From assembly GCA_903885605.1 (NCBI GenBank), contig CAISJD010000020.1, positions 45,744-109,743 on the forward strand: 64,000 nucleotides of DNA, in the 5' to 3' direction. The notes under the pieces were generated by a model. That model made no database searches, was not told where the DNA came from, and saw nothing but the letters and a program-made list of their open reading frames with translations. The position numbers were made by a program, and so were the translations under genes. Numbering within the stretch: the stretch's first letter is position 1; each line of letters starts with the position of its first letter. The stretch is from an uncultured Chthonomonas sp. (GTDB lineage: Bacteria; Armatimonadota; Chthonomonadetes; Chthonomonadales; CAJBBX01). Below are positions 33,801 to 42,410 of this stretch, in pieces.

Positions 33801-34601
33801 GGCGATGCTGTGGCCGGCGCCGCCGTGACCTTCAAGACGCCCGATGGCAACGAGCACTCGGCAGTGACCGATGCGACAGGTGCCGCTGAGCTTGCGTGGG
33901 AAATCCCGGCCCTCTGCCGAGGCGGCGCCGTTACCGCGACCTTTGCGGGCGACGCCGGCCGGGAGCCGAGCACAGGCTTCGCCAATCTCAAGGTTAACGT
34001 GACGTCACACGTCGCCGTCGAAGCCGCCTCCGGCTCCACGGGCGCGTGCGTGGCGATCACGGCTTACCTCCGGGAGGGCATCGGCATAACGGGCGTGGCA
34101 GGCAAGGCGCTTCTCCTGAGTGTGGACGGCGGCGCGGCGGTCGCGTTCGACAGTCCCACGGCGGCTTCGGGCAAGGCCGTCTGCACCTACACCATCCCGT
34201 CGACCCTCGCCAACGGCACGCATACCACGACGGTAGGCTTCGCAGGTGACGAGGACCTGCCGGCCGCGTCGGCCTCATCGAGCCTCACGGTGGCGGGGCT
34301 CAAGCCGACCTACTCCTGGATCTACATCTACAAGGGCACGGCGGGGGTCAGCAGCAAGTCGGTGATGTACCTCTACGAGATCGCGGCCGGCGGCGTCCTT
34401 CGGCCGATCGCAGGCCGCAGTGTGCGGTTCGTCGTGGCTGGCACCACCCTGTGCGACACGACCACGGCGGCCGACGGCAAGGGCATCTACACCTATATCC
34501 CGGCGACGGCGGGCGTGTTCGCAGCGCAGTCGATCTTCAGCGGCGACGGCGCCTACAGCGCTTCGTCAGCCTCGGGCACGCTGACGGTAGTTAACCCGTA
34601 G
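30858..34601 (+). CDS. Secreted papain-like (C1A) protease with Ig-like repeats
   Basis: A 1247-residue exported protein; GCGGAGGAG at 30841-30850 fixes the ATG at 30858 and a signal peptide follows. The C1A catalytic set is complete: Gln103, Cys109 in CGACWAF, His245 in NHSVLIVGWDD and Asn275 in KNSWG. Residues ~300-430 form a lectin-like beta-domain of the kind found behind bacterial C1A domains (VGFYTTAPSSSYRVRV). Then come about seven Ig-like (Big-type) repeats of ~85-95 residues with recurring FAGDA...STG...LTV ends, interrupted by one cadherin-like module (PAHGTLAG, YTPEVGFSGEDGFTFTV). It is probably cell-surface or secreted and degrades proteins or handles surface adhesion. No LPxTG or PEP-CTERM sorting signal is present. 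Confidence 0.88.
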   Translation: MACSRHTALRAIAALWLVPVMASATPADPSGASLLEVRPPSPAFLEYQQRVQMGVPPVSGIIPSPIDRSDTIGMPLKGMRLLDALPASYDLRNFGRVSSVKDQLTCGACWAFATMGAMEASLLPGEHADFSENHLLNTSGFVPGRCEGGNEDMAAAYLMRWSGPVAEADDPFTATSFISPLNLAPRKHQQTMLELPGRAGYTSNDAIKQAVMQLGPIWTYIHWLDSAYNHAKAAYYYSGASYHNHSVLIVGWDDNYSRTNFVSAPPGDGAFLIKNSWGTSRDHEGYFYVSYYDVWAGRNLFYFPPGEPVTNYGSIYQHDPLGQTMTAGLGSESAWFANLFTADRDDELAAVGFYTTAPSSSYRVRVRKGVAGVPASGALAADVTGTLAYGGYETIRIAAVPIAKGERFSVEVFVHSPGTRWPMSIEAPVAGYAAPTSAVGQSFYSTDGAIWRDLTTKYPNANVCVKAYTRAPDVTSLAVAPAAGAVGQALSLKATLTNDTTHLPVAGALVAFSIAGSAVASAETDAQGQATVPFTPIEALPLGDSTITASYAGASLIQACAGSSTLTLAAAQTAMSCSDAHAQAGSTVALTARLSRATDAAPLPGRTVAFALAGRAIGSAVTDDDGAAALSYSIPAATAGGTYAARASFAGDAHHLAGSADATVTIAPLKTPTVITVPNRINITGGSLVPLGAFLKTADGIAIGGAVVGFAVSGTAVGSKSTDKNGIALIYWTAPAGFAGAHAIDATYAGSAVYAASTGRGWINPGSTTVATTLTVQRATAAEGTAATLSAMLAKQPDGAGVAGKIVKFTVAGATVGSAATGATGVAELAYAVPATGAATKAVAAAFAGDASFAASTGASTLTVIGRPTATAQNTGCLTGLPVSVRLSGADPQSLPLTFAVASGPAHGTLAGTAPDLTYTPEVGFSGEDGFTFTVSNGYLASVPATVKVVVGRMDTITTITGATGQVGEQVHFCSSTTDAAGDAVAGAAVTFKTPDGNEHSAVTDATGAAELAWEIPALCRGGAVTATFAGDAGREPSTGFANLKVNVTSHVAVEAASGSTGACVAITAYLREGIGITGVAGKALLLSVDGGAAVAFDSPTAASGKAVCTYTIPSTLANGTHTTTVGFAGDEDLPAASASSSLTVAGLKPTYSWIYIYKGTAGVSSKSVMYLYEIAAGGVLRPIAGRSVRFVVAGTTLCDTTTAADGKGIYTYIPATAGVFAAQSIFSGDGAYSASSASGTLTVVNP

Positions 34602-34620
34602 GCCCACCCCGGATCAGCGA

Positions 34621-34654
34621 AGGCCCCCCGGCGACGGCTTGCCGGGGGGCCTTA
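34621..34654 (+). terminator. Strong terminator after the protease gene
   Basis: A perfect 13-bp stem AAGGCCCCCCGGC / GCCGGGGGGCCTT with loop GACGGCTT starts 19 bases after the stop. The A and T at the stem ends make a weak T-run on both strands, so it can serve both the protease gene and the convergent dsbD-like gene whose stop is at 34686. Confidence 0.85.
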
Positions 34655-34685
34655 TGCTGGCTCTGTCGCATCAGGACGCCTGAAG

Positions 34686-36059
34686 CTACCGGGCGCCCTT
34701 GCGCAGGAAGTCGGCGAACTCCCGCGGGTTCCGGGTGGCGCCCTCGAACTTGTCGATCACCGTCCCGTCCGGCCGCACCAGGACATAGGTGGGCAGGGCC
34801 TGGTTGCCGGCCAGCCTGCCCTGGAGCTTCTGGTTGGCGCGATCTTCGTCGGTGGGTCTGTCGGTGTAGAGCTGTACCTGCACGAGCTCCTCCAGCGCCT
34901 TCGCCACCTCCGGCACGGGGAAGATGTTCTTCTCCATGTAGCGGCAGTTGGCGCAGGTGACGCCGGTGAAGTCGACAAAGACCGTCTTGCCCCCTCGCCG
35001 GGCAAGGTCGAGCGCCCCCTCGAACGTGGCGGCGTGGACAGGGCCTGAGGCAGCGCCGGGATCGGGCCGGGCCGATGCGCCGTGCGCCGGGTAGGGGTCC
35101 GGCGGCAGGAACGGGTCGATCAGGTCAAGCTTGCGGCCGTTGAGCCCGGAGAGGAGCGAGGCGCAGGCCGCCAGTGTCGCGAAGCCGAAGAGGCGCCGCG
35201 ACCATCCAACCGTCCGGAGCGCCTCGGGAAGCCCCACAAGGTAGCCCGCAAGCATGGCGAAGATCGCCGTCCAGAGGGCCAGGAAGACGGGCTTGGTGAT
35301 CCAGCCGGCCGTCCATCCCAGATCGGCGTTCGAGAAGAACTTGACGGCGGCGGCCAGCTCTACGAATGCCAGCACGGGCTTCACAGACGCCAGCCAGTCG
35401 CCCGATTTGGGCATCCGGGAGATGGCGCTGGGGAAGAGCGCCAGCAGGAAGAAGGGCAGCGCGAAGGCCGCGCCGTAGGCGGCCATGCCCAGTGTGGGAT
35501 AGAGCAGGCTCCCCCGAGCCGCCGCGGCCAGCAGCGCCGCCGCGATAGGCATGGTGCAGGTGAAGCTGGTGAGCGCGAACGCCGCGCCCATCAGTAGCGG
35601 ACCCAGGAGGCCGGCCCTGCCCGTGTTCTTCGCGAGCGCGGTGGTGAGCCCCGTCGGCGCCTGTATCTCAAAGAGGCCGAAGAGGTTGAACGCCAGCACC
35701 ACGAAGAGCAAGCCCAGCGCCAGGTTCACCCACGGGTTGGCCGCGAAGTTCGAAATGCCGGTCGCACCGAAGAGAACCGCCGCCAGGATCCCGAGGACAG
35801 CGAATGTGGATGCGATACCCGCCGCGTAGGCCGCGGCCGCCGGCATGGCGGAGCCGTCGGTCCGCTTGCTGAAGTAGCTGACCGTGACCGGGATCATCGG
35901 GAAGACGCAGGGCGTCAGCAGCGACGCCAGGCCACCCGCGAAGCAGGCGCCCAGGAACGGGCCGAGGCCCGCGCCGGTGTCCAGGCCGGACGCCTGTGCG
36001 TGGGCCGCCGCGGCTGCCGTCAGGAGCGCCCCGGAGCAGGCGAAGGTGCGTAGCCTCAA
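34686..36059 (-). CDS. dsbD: DsbD-like thiol:disulfide interchange protein, beta and gamma domains
   Basis: A 457-residue membrane protein that passes reducing power from cytoplasmic thioredoxin to the periplasm. The start is a TTG at 36059 overlapping the stop of the upstream gene (TTGA). Eight-TM domain beta contains its pair of Cys in SLLTPCVFPMIP and SFTCTMP. Domain gamma at the end has a thioredoxin fold with VFVDFTGVTCANCRYMEKN (CxxC). The alpha domain is missing here and encoded by the adjacent gene. Regulation may be coupled to haem maturation or cell-surface disulfides; no other cytochrome gene is close. Confidence 0.88.
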   Translation of the reverse strand: MRLRTFACSGALLTAAAAAHAQASGLDTGAGLGPFLGACFAGGLASLLTPCVFPMIPVTVSYFSKRTDGSAMPAAAAYAAGIASTFAVLGILAAVLFGATGISNFAANPWVNLALGLLFVVLAFNLFGLFEIQAPTGLTTALAKNTGRAGLLGPLLMGAAFALTSFTCTMPIAAALLAAAARGSLLYPTLGMAAYGAAFALPFFLLALFPSAISRMPKSGDWLASVKPVLAFVELAAAVKFFSNADLGWTAGWITKPVFLALWTAIFAMLAGYLVGLPEALRTVGWSRRLFGFATLAACASLLSGLNGRKLDLIDPFLPPDPYPAHGASARPDPGAASGPVHAATFEGALDLARRGGKTVFVDFTGVTCANCRYMEKNIFPVPEVAKALEELVQVQLYTDRPTDEDRANQKLQGRLAGNQALPTYVLVRPDGTVIDKFEGATRNPREFADFLRKGAR

Positions 36060-36475
36060 GGCTTCAGGGCCACCGTCACGTTGGCCTCGGCGGGCGGCAG
36101 GCAGGTGCGGTCATTGCACAACTGCGTTGCCACGGTGAGGCTGATGCGGGCTGCCTTGGCGGGCGACTTCAGCGTCACGGGGATGGTTACCACACCGGCG
36201 TAGATCTGCGCCGTGCCCTCAAAAGTTCGGTACGGCTTGGTCTTGGGCCACACGATCAGCGCCTTGGCGCCCTTTGGCTCCTTGACGGTGATGGAGGTGG
36301 GTACGCCGGACTTCTCGGTGGGACCGTAGATGTGGTACCCCGCGGGCACCTTCAGCTTCAGCATCACCTTGGAGCCGGATACCCCGGCGGTGACGGTGAC
36401 GGACTGAGCGGAGGCCCCGGCGGCCAGTCCCAGACTGAGCGCCGCGGCCACGACCGCAACGGCGTAGTTGCGCAT
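36056..36475 (-). CDS. DsbD alpha-domain (DsbC-like) periplasmic protein
   Basis: A 139-residue exported protein with a signal peptide (MRNYAVAVVAAALSLGLAAG). The body is an Ig-like alpha-domain with YHIYGPTEKSG and the hallmark pair CNDRTCLPP near the C-terminus, which receives electrons from the membrane partner in DsbD. In most bacteria it is the N-terminal part of DsbD; here it is a separate coupled gene. The free domain may relay electrons to several periplasmic clients. Confidence 0.85.
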   Translation of the reverse strand: MRNYAVAVVAAALSLGLAAGASAQSVTVTAGVSGSKVMLKLKVPAGYHIYGPTEKSGVPTSITVKEPKGAKALIVWPKTKPYRTFEGTAQIYAGVVTIPVTLKSPAKAARISLTVATQLCNDRTCLPPAEANVTVALKP

Positions 36476-36558
36476 GAGTATCTCCTATACGTCACATGGC
36501 GCCCCCGGGTAACGGCGGCGGGGGCTGAAGGGTCATACGTCGGCGGCGGGGTGTGTCG

Positions 36559-37725
36559 TCACCGCCCGGCGGCAGCCTCCCGGAGCTGCTTCTCGGTGAA
36601 GCGGACCGCGATCGCCTGCTCCAGGCCCGGCGCCTCGGTGGTGCCCACGGAGTAGTAGAGGCAGACGATGCTCCCGTCGGCGTTCTGCACTACGGAGGGG
36701 TATCCGCAGTCGCCGGTGACGGAGTTCCAGCCCACCAGCACACGGCCGGCGTAGTTCCAGCTCAGGCCGTTGTCCGGGCTCATCAGGGCCATGGCGCCCA
36801 GCGGGGCGTGACGGCGGCCCGTGACCATGAGGAGCTTGCCGCTGCGGAGCCGGACCATGTCGGCGGGATGCTCGGCCCAGCGCCGCCCACCGTCGCCCGT
36901 CACCTGCCGCGGCGCGCTCCAGGTGCGGCCGCCGTCGGTTGAGGATGAGACATCGACATACGAGTTTCCGTTCCGCATGGCCGCCAGGACCTCGCCCGAG
37001 GGGTTCTGAAGGAGCGCGGTCTCGTTGTGGTCGGTGGCGGAGATGAGCGACCAATCGGACCAGGTCTCGCCATTGTCCCGCGAGCGCACCACGCCCACCA
37101 TGTCGCCGTGGGAGCCGGCGGGCGGCTTGCCGGGCCCCTCGTAGTTGGGATTGGCATTGCCGTAGACCGACATAAGGGCGGTGCCGTCCTTCAGCACGAT
37201 GATGCGACCGTAGGGCGAGCAACCGTTGCCCAGCGGGCCCTTGAAGAGCGGGCGCTTCGGGCTCCAGGTCTTGCCGCCGTCCTTGGAGAGCACGTAGAAG
37301 AGGTCAAAGCCGCCCCGTGACGTGTCCCAGTTACCCGCGGCGTCGTAGTGGGTGCACTCGCCGTAGGCCAGCACGAGGGTTCCGTTGCGCATCTGGCCCA
37401 GCGCCGGGTTGCGGTCGTCCCACTCACTGTCGACCACGGTGCGCGGCGCCGACCAGTTGCGGCCGCCGTCGGTCGACTCAATCCAGTCGAGCCTGCCCGC
37501 CCTGCCCAGGTGCGGCGCTCCGCCCCGCAGCACGGCCACGAGCTTGCCGCCGCGCAGGCGCACCATCACAGGGAAGTATCCCCCGCCCTTCACGGCCACC
37601 ACGCGCTCCGCCGCGCCCAGGCGCGGAAGCTCCGCATCGGTCACTTGCACCGGATCGGCCATCAGTCGCCCTCCCGATATTGCCACAAGAGCGGTGGCCA
37701 GCGCCGCACGTCCGCATGAGTGCAT
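36559..37725 (-). CDS. Secreted BNR-repeat sialidase-like protein
   Basis: A 388-residue protein; adjacent GTG (37728) and ATG (37725) both lie behind GGGAG and I took the ATG. After a signal peptide it has five Asp boxes (STDGGRNW, SKDGGKTW, SRDNGETW, STDGGRTW, SPDNGLSW), as expected for a sialidase-type six-bladed propeller. It shares architecture, not close sequence, with 7858-8949. It is divergent from the CUT2 transporter operon with a 97-bp spacer, suggesting that released sugars are imported by it. Confidence 0.8.
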   Translation of the reverse strand: MHSCGRAALATALVAISGGRLMADPVQVTDAELPRLGAAERVVAVKGGGYFPVMVRLRGGKLVAVLRGGAPHLGRAGRLDWIESTDGGRNWSAPRTVVDSEWDDRNPALGQMRNGTLVLAYGECTHYDAAGNWDTSRGGFDLFYVLSKDGGKTWSPKRPLFKGPLGNGCSPYGRIIVLKDGTALMSVYGNANPNYEGPGKPPAGSHGDMVGVVRSRDNGETWSDWSLISATDHNETALLQNPSGEVLAAMRNGNSYVDVSSSTDGGRTWSAPRQVTGDGGRRWAEHPADMVRLRSGKLLMVTGRRHAPLGAMALMSPDNGLSWNYAGRVLVGWNSVTGDCGYPSVVQNADGSIVCLYYSVGTTEAPGLEQAIAVRFTEKQLREAAAGR

Positions 37726-37822
37726 CACGGTTCTCCCTTCCGCTTCGCTCTACGATACCCCGCCCAGCGGCCTCGCGCGCGGCAGGATTCGCCGGCCTTT
37801 GTCGCGAATCGTAAAGGCTGTA

Positions 37823-40333
37823 ATGGAACCTCCGATCCTCACCCTGACGGATATCGACATGAGCTTCGGGGGTGCGCCGGCCCTTCGCCGCGCATCCCTG
37901 CAGGTGCTGCCAGGCGAGGTGCATGGCCTCGTCGGTGAGAACGGCGCAGGCAAGAGCACCCTGATCAACATCGCCACCGGCCTCTTCCGGCCCGACGGCG
38001 GCGTCATGCAGGTGGCCGGCGAGGCCGTGCGGCTCAGCAGCCCGCCGGACGCCGCGAAGCTGGGCATCTCCGTGGTCCACCAGGAGGCCGACCTCTTCTC
38101 CCAGCTCTCCATCGCCGAGAACATGCTGCTCGCCCGCGGCCTCGTGCGCGGACCTGCGGGGCTCATCGACTGGCCCGGCACGTACCGCGAGGCCGATCGT
38201 ATGGCCGCCGTGCTGGGCGAGGAGCTGGACGTGCGGCGCCAAGCCGGCGGACTGACCGTGGCGCGGCGAATGATGGCCGAGATCGCCGCGGCGGTAGGCG
38301 GGGGCACGGCGCGCGTGCTCTTCCTCGACGAGCCCACCGCCTCGCTCACGCAGAACGAGTCGGCCCATCTCTTCGAACAGGTCGGCCGCCTCCGCGACGC
38401 GGGCGTGGGCATCGTCTACGTGAGCCACCGGCTGGACGAGGTGCTGGAGATCTGCGACCGTATCACGGTCATGCGCGACGGCCAGACCATCGAGACCCGC
38501 CCCGCCGCCGACTGCACCGTGGACTCGCTGGTCGCCGCCATGGTGGGCCGCGAGATGCACCTCGAGACCGGTCCGCGGGGCGGCTCCGAGGGCGAGGTGC
38601 GCCTGGAAGTTAAGGGCGCCGGCGGCGCCGGCGGCGCGTTCCGCGATGTCTCGCTGCAGGTGCGCTCCGGCGAGGTGCTGGGCCTCTACGGCTTCGTGGG
38701 CGCGGGCCGGAGCGAACTGGCGCAGGCCCTCTTCGGGCTGGAGCCGCTCGCCGAGGGCTCAGCCACCATCGACGGCGCTCCCCTGCGGGCGGGCTCCCCG
38801 CGTGACGCAGTGGACGCCGGCCTGGCCTACCTGCCCGAGGACCGGCTGGTGCAGGGCGTCTTCCGCACCCACCCGCTGCGCACCAACGCCAGCGTGGCGA
38901 TCCTGCGCCGCCTGAGCCGCTTCGGGCTGGTGCGCGGCGGTCAGGAGCGCGAGCAGACCCGCACCGTCATCGACGAGATGCGCGTCCGCTCCACCTCCAT
39001 GGAGCAGGCCATCGGCACGCTCAGCGGCGGCAACCAGCAGAAGGTCGTCTTCGGCCGCTGGAGCGCCACGAACCCCAAGGTGCTGATCCTCGACGAGCCC
39101 ACGCGCGGCGTTGATGTGGGCGCCAAGGCCGAGATCCACCGCCTCATCCGCGACCTGGCCAAGGCCGGTACGGCGGTGCTGCTCATCTCCTCCGACCTGC
39201 CCGAGGTCATGGCGCTCAGCGACCGCGTCTCCACCATGTCTCAGGGGCGCATCACGGGCACCTTCGACCCGGTGAAGGATGGGGAGAAGGCGATAGCATC
39301 GGCGGCGGTGCCCAGGGCCGGGGGTGCAGACTCGGGCACGGAGGCCCGAGCCACCAAGGGCGCCACCAAGGGCGCCGTCGACGGTCGAGCCGGCCGGTTG
39401 CCTGCCATGCGCGAGTTGGGGATCGTCGCGTTCATCGTTACGCTGGCGGTGGTGATGACCGCGCTGAAGCCCGGGGAGTTCGCGACCCGGCAGAACCTGG
39501 TCGACATCCTAGCCAATGCCGCCATGCCCGCCATTGTGGCGCAGGGCGCGATCCTGATCATCTGCGCGGGCGGCATCGATATCTCGGTGGGCTCCGTGCT
39601 GGGCCTCTGCAGCGCCGTGGCCGCCACAGCCGCCAGGGGAGGCGCGCCGCCGGTCCTCTGCCTGGGGCTGGCCATGGCCCTCGGCTGCGCCGCCGGCATC
39701 CTGAACGCCGCCACGTCGCTGCTCGCGCGCATCCATCCCATCATCGTCACGCTGGCGGGCATCAGCATCTACCGGGGACTGCTGGTCACCTTCACCGGCG
39801 GCAAGGACATCCAGGAGCTACCCCACGCCTACCGCATGCTGGCCGACGGCAACCTGCTGGGCGTGCCCAAGGTCGTGATCTACGTCCTGGTCATCACCTT
39901 CGTGGCGCATGTCGTGCTCACGCGGACGCTTGCCGGGCGCCGGGTGCTGGCGCTGGGAGGCTCCGAGACCGCCGCAAGGCTCATCGGCCTCTCCAAGGCG
40001 CGGCTCACGCTCTTCGTCTTCGGCGTCTCAGGCCTGCTGGTGGGCCTCACCGCCGTGCTGGATACGGCCTACTACGGCAGCGTACAGGCCAACACCGGCG
40101 AGGGGATGGAGATGAAGGCCATCGCCGCGGCGGTCATCGGCGGCACCAACATCATGGGCGGGCGCGGCTCGGCGCTGGGCGGGTTGCTGGGCGCCTTCCT
40201 CGTGGCGATGGTCTACAACGCGCTGGTGCTGCTTGCGGTCAGCTCCTTCTGGCAGAACCTCTTCGTCGGCCTTCTCATCCTGCTGGCGGTGACGTCGGAC
40301 ACGCTGCTCCGCCGGAAGGGAGCCGCCCGATGA
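37823..40333 (+). CDS. Sugar ABC transporter ATPase-permease fusion (CUT2 type)
   Basis: An 836-residue fusion. Residues 1-500 are a tandem ATPase of the RbsA/RhaT/LsrA type: Walker A GENGAGKST (38-46), a degenerate second P-loop GFVGAGRSELA in which Lys is replaced by Arg (usual for the family), signature LSGGNQQKV and Walker B LILDEPTRGVD. A low-complexity linker (TKGATKGAV) leads to a complete RbsC-type permease with AILIICAGGIDISVGSVL and IIGGTNIMGGRGSALGG. The start was set at the ATG at 37823 behind AAAGG. The normal arrangement is two separate genes. The second permease overlaps it by 4 bases. Confidence 0.93.
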   Translation: MEPPILTLTDIDMSFGGAPALRRASLQVLPGEVHGLVGENGAGKSTLINIATGLFRPDGGVMQVAGEAVRLSSPPDAAKLGISVVHQEADLFSQLSIAENMLLARGLVRGPAGLIDWPGTYREADRMAAVLGEELDVRRQAGGLTVARRMMAEIAAAVGGGTARVLFLDEPTASLTQNESAHLFEQVGRLRDAGVGIVYVSHRLDEVLEICDRITVMRDGQTIETRPAADCTVDSLVAAMVGREMHLETGPRGGSEGEVRLEVKGAGGAGGAFRDVSLQVRSGEVLGLYGFVGAGRSELAQALFGLEPLAEGSATIDGAPLRAGSPRDAVDAGLAYLPEDRLVQGVFRTHPLRTNASVAILRRLSRFGLVRGGQEREQTRTVIDEMRVRSTSMEQAIGTLSGGNQQKVVFGRWSATNPKVLILDEPTRGVDVGAKAEIHRLIRDLAKAGTAVLLISSDLPEVMALSDRVSTMSQGRITGTFDPVKDGEKAIASAAVPRAGGADSGTEARATKGATKGAVDGRAGRLPAMRELGIVAFIVTLAVVMTALKPGEFATRQNLVDILANAAMPAIVAQGAILIICAGGIDISVGSVLGLCSAVAATAARGGAPPVLCLGLAMALGCAAGILNAATSLLARIHPIIVTLAGISIYRGLLVTFTGGKDIQELPHAYRMLADGNLLGVPKVVIYVLVITFVAHVVLTRTLAGRRVLALGGSETAARLIGLSKARLTLFVFGVSGLLVGLTAVLDTAYYGSVQANTGEGMEMKAIAAAVIGGTNIMGGRGSALGGLLGAFLVAMVYNALVLLAVSSFWQNLFVGLLILLAVTSDTLLRRKGAAR

Positions 40334-41304
40334 TCCGCCGCCTGCTCCGCTCCCGCGAGGCGATCCTCCTGCTGGTGCTGGTCGCGCTCTTCGCCGTGCT
40401 CGCCGTGAAGGTCGAGGGCTTCTTCGACGCCTACAACCTGCTGGAGCGGACCCGCTACTGGGTGGCGCCGGGACTGCTGGCCGCCGCCATGACCTTCGTC
40501 ATCGCCACCGGCGGCATCGACCTCTCGGTGGCTTCGGTCCTGGCCCTATGCGGCATCGTCATGGGAATGCTGCGGCGCGACCTGGGCTGGCCCATGCCCG
40601 CCGCCGCCGGGGCCGCGCTGGCTACGGGCCTCGCCGCCGGAGCCGCCAACGGGGCGGTCATCAGCCGCATCGGCGTGCCTCCGCTGGTCGTCACGCTGGC
40701 CACCATGTCGCTCTTCCGAGGTGCGGCCATGGGGCTGAGCCAGGCCAAGGCCATCGGCGACTTCCCCGCGGGCTTCCTCTGGCTGGGTCAGGGCTCCCTC
40801 TGCAAGGTGCCCGGCACCGGCGCCAACCCCGCCGACCTGCCGGTCCCGCTGGTGATCCTGCTGGCCGTCTACGCGCTGGCCTGGGCTCTCATGCACCGAT
40901 CCTGGGTGGGGCGCTTCACGGAGCTGGTGGGCGAGAACGAGACGGCCGCGCGCTTCGCCGCGATCGACGTGCGGCGGCTAAAGCTCACCCTCTACGCCTC
41001 CGTCGGCCTCCTCTGCGGCTTCGCGGCCCTGCTCCATACGGCCATCTACGCCACCGCCAAGGCCGACACGGCGGCGGGCATGGAGCTGGAGGCCATCGCC
41101 TGCGTGGTGGTGGGTGGAACGCGCATCAGCGGCGGCCATGCCTCCATTGTGGGTACGCTGCTTGGGTTGGCCATCCTGGGCATCCTCCGCTTCGGCCTGG
41201 AGATGGCCGGGGTAAGCTCCCAGAACATCATCATCCTGGTGGGGATCGTGCTGGTCGCGACCGCCATCATCAACGAGAGGCTCGGCCGCTCCGCCGTGAG
41301 ATGA
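40330..41304 (+). CDS. CUT2 sugar ABC transporter permease
   Basis: A 324-residue RbsC-like permease with ~10 membrane helices that starts with ATGA in the stop of the fusion gene. The family signature TFVIATGGIDLSVASVLAL and VVGGTRISGGHASIVGTLLG are present. A heterodimeric permease pair (this plus the fused one) with a single ATPase matches the rhamnose and AI-2 transporters rather than the homodimeric ribose system. Confidence 0.92.
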   Translation: MIRRLLRSREAILLLVLVALFAVLAVKVEGFFDAYNLLERTRYWVAPGLLAAAMTFVIATGGIDLSVASVLALCGIVMGMLRRDLGWPMPAAAGAALATGLAAGAANGAVISRIGVPPLVVTLATMSLFRGAAMGLSQAKAIGDFPAGFLWLGQGSLCKVPGTGANPADLPVPLVILLAVYALAWALMHRSWVGRFTELVGENETAARFAAIDVRRLKLTLYASVGLLCGFAALLHTAIYATAKADTAAGMELEAIACVVVGGTRISGGHASIVGTLLGLAILGILRFGLEMAGVSSQNIIILVGIVLVATAIINERLGRSAVR

Positions 41305-41341
41305 CGGCGCGCGGCCTCTCTGGCGCGAAAGGAGACGGACC

Positions 41342-42379
41342 TTGAGAAGATGGGGCATGGCGGCCCTGGCGGTCCTGCTGATGGCAGGCTGCGGGCCCGC
41401 GGAGAAGAAGGACGACGGCGCGACGAAGCCTGCAGAGACCGGCGGCGCAGCGCCGGGCAAGAAGCTCACCGTGGGGCTCATGCCCAAGCTCACGGGCATC
41501 AGCTTCTTCAACGCCACCGACAAGGGCGGCAAGGAAGCCGGCGAGGCGCTCGGCATCGACTACGTCTACGACGGCCCCGCCGCCGGTAGCGACACCATCG
41601 AGAAGCAGTCGCAGCTGGTCGAGACCTGGGTGGCCCGCAAGTTCGACGCCATCGCCATCGCGCCGAACGACCCCGAGGCCATCGCCCCGGCCCTTACCAA
41701 GGCCCGGTCGCGCGGCGTCAAGGTCATCGCCTGGGACGCCGACGCCAAGAAGGAGGCCCGCGACTTCTTCGTGACGCAGTGTACGCCGGAGAGCATCGCC
41801 AAGTCGCTCATGGACGTCATGGCCGAGGCGATCGGCCCCGAGGGCTCCTACATCATCATCACGGGCACGCTCACCGCGTCCAACCAGAACATCTGGATGG
41901 CCGAGATGGAGAAGGTCCGCCAGGCCAAGTACCCGAAGATGAAGAACCTCTCACCCACGCCCATCTCGCCGGGTGAGGACAAGGCCAAGGCGACCCAGAT
42001 GGCCGCCGACGCCCTGAAGACCTACCCCGACGTGAAGGGCATCTTCGCCATCACCTCCGTGGCCCTTCCCGGCGCCGCCGAGGCCCTCCGCAAGTCCGGC
42101 GCGGGCAGCAAGGTCTTCCTCACCGGCCTGGCCACGCCCAGCGACATGCGCGAGTATGTCAAGGACGGCACCGTCAAGAAGTTTGTGCTCTGGAGCCCGG
42201 TTGACCTCGGCTACCTGGCCATCACCGCCGCCACCGCCGTGGCCAAGGGCGAGCTGAAGCCCGGCGCCACCGAGTTCAAGGCCGGCCGCATCGGCACGGT
42301 GAAGGTGGTGGGCGACCAGATCATCCTGGGCGACCCGCTCGTCTTCGACAAGGACAACATCGACAAGTTCGACTTCTAG
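41342..42379 (+). CDS. Sugar-binding lipoprotein, RhaS/LsrB-like
   Basis: A 345-residue solute-binding lipoprotein that starts with TTG behind AAAGGAG. The lipobox LLMAGC puts the mature N-terminal Cys at residue 18. The fold is the type I periplasmic-binding kind and has the LsrB/RhaS signatures MPKLTGISFFNATDKGGKEAG, YDGPAAGSD, KVIAWDADAKKEARDFFVTQ, ITGTLTASNQNIWM and KFVLWSPVDLGYLA. The last is closer to rhamnose-binding RhaS than to AI-2-binding LsrB as far as I remember. A ligand of rhamnose or another deoxy sugar is the inference; AI-2 remains possible. It is the third gene of the transporter operon. Confidence 0.85.
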   Translation: MRRWGMAALAVLLMAGCGPAEKKDDGATKPAETGGAAPGKKLTVGLMPKLTGISFFNATDKGGKEAGEALGIDYVYDGPAAGSDTIEKQSQLVETWVARKFDAIAIAPNDPEAIAPALTKARSRGVKVIAWDADAKKEARDFFVTQCTPESIAKSLMDVMAEAIGPEGSYIIITGTLTASNQNIWMAEMEKVRQAKYPKMKNLSPTPISPGEDKAKATQMAADALKTYPDVKGIFAITSVALPGAAEALRKSGAGSKVFLTGLATPSDMREYVKDGTVKKFVLWSPVDLGYLAITAATAVAKGELKPGATEFKAGRIGTVKVVGDQIILGDPLVFDKDNIDKFDF

Positions 42380-42410
42380 GGGCGCGGCGGCGCGGTGCGG
42401 CGGCCCGCCG

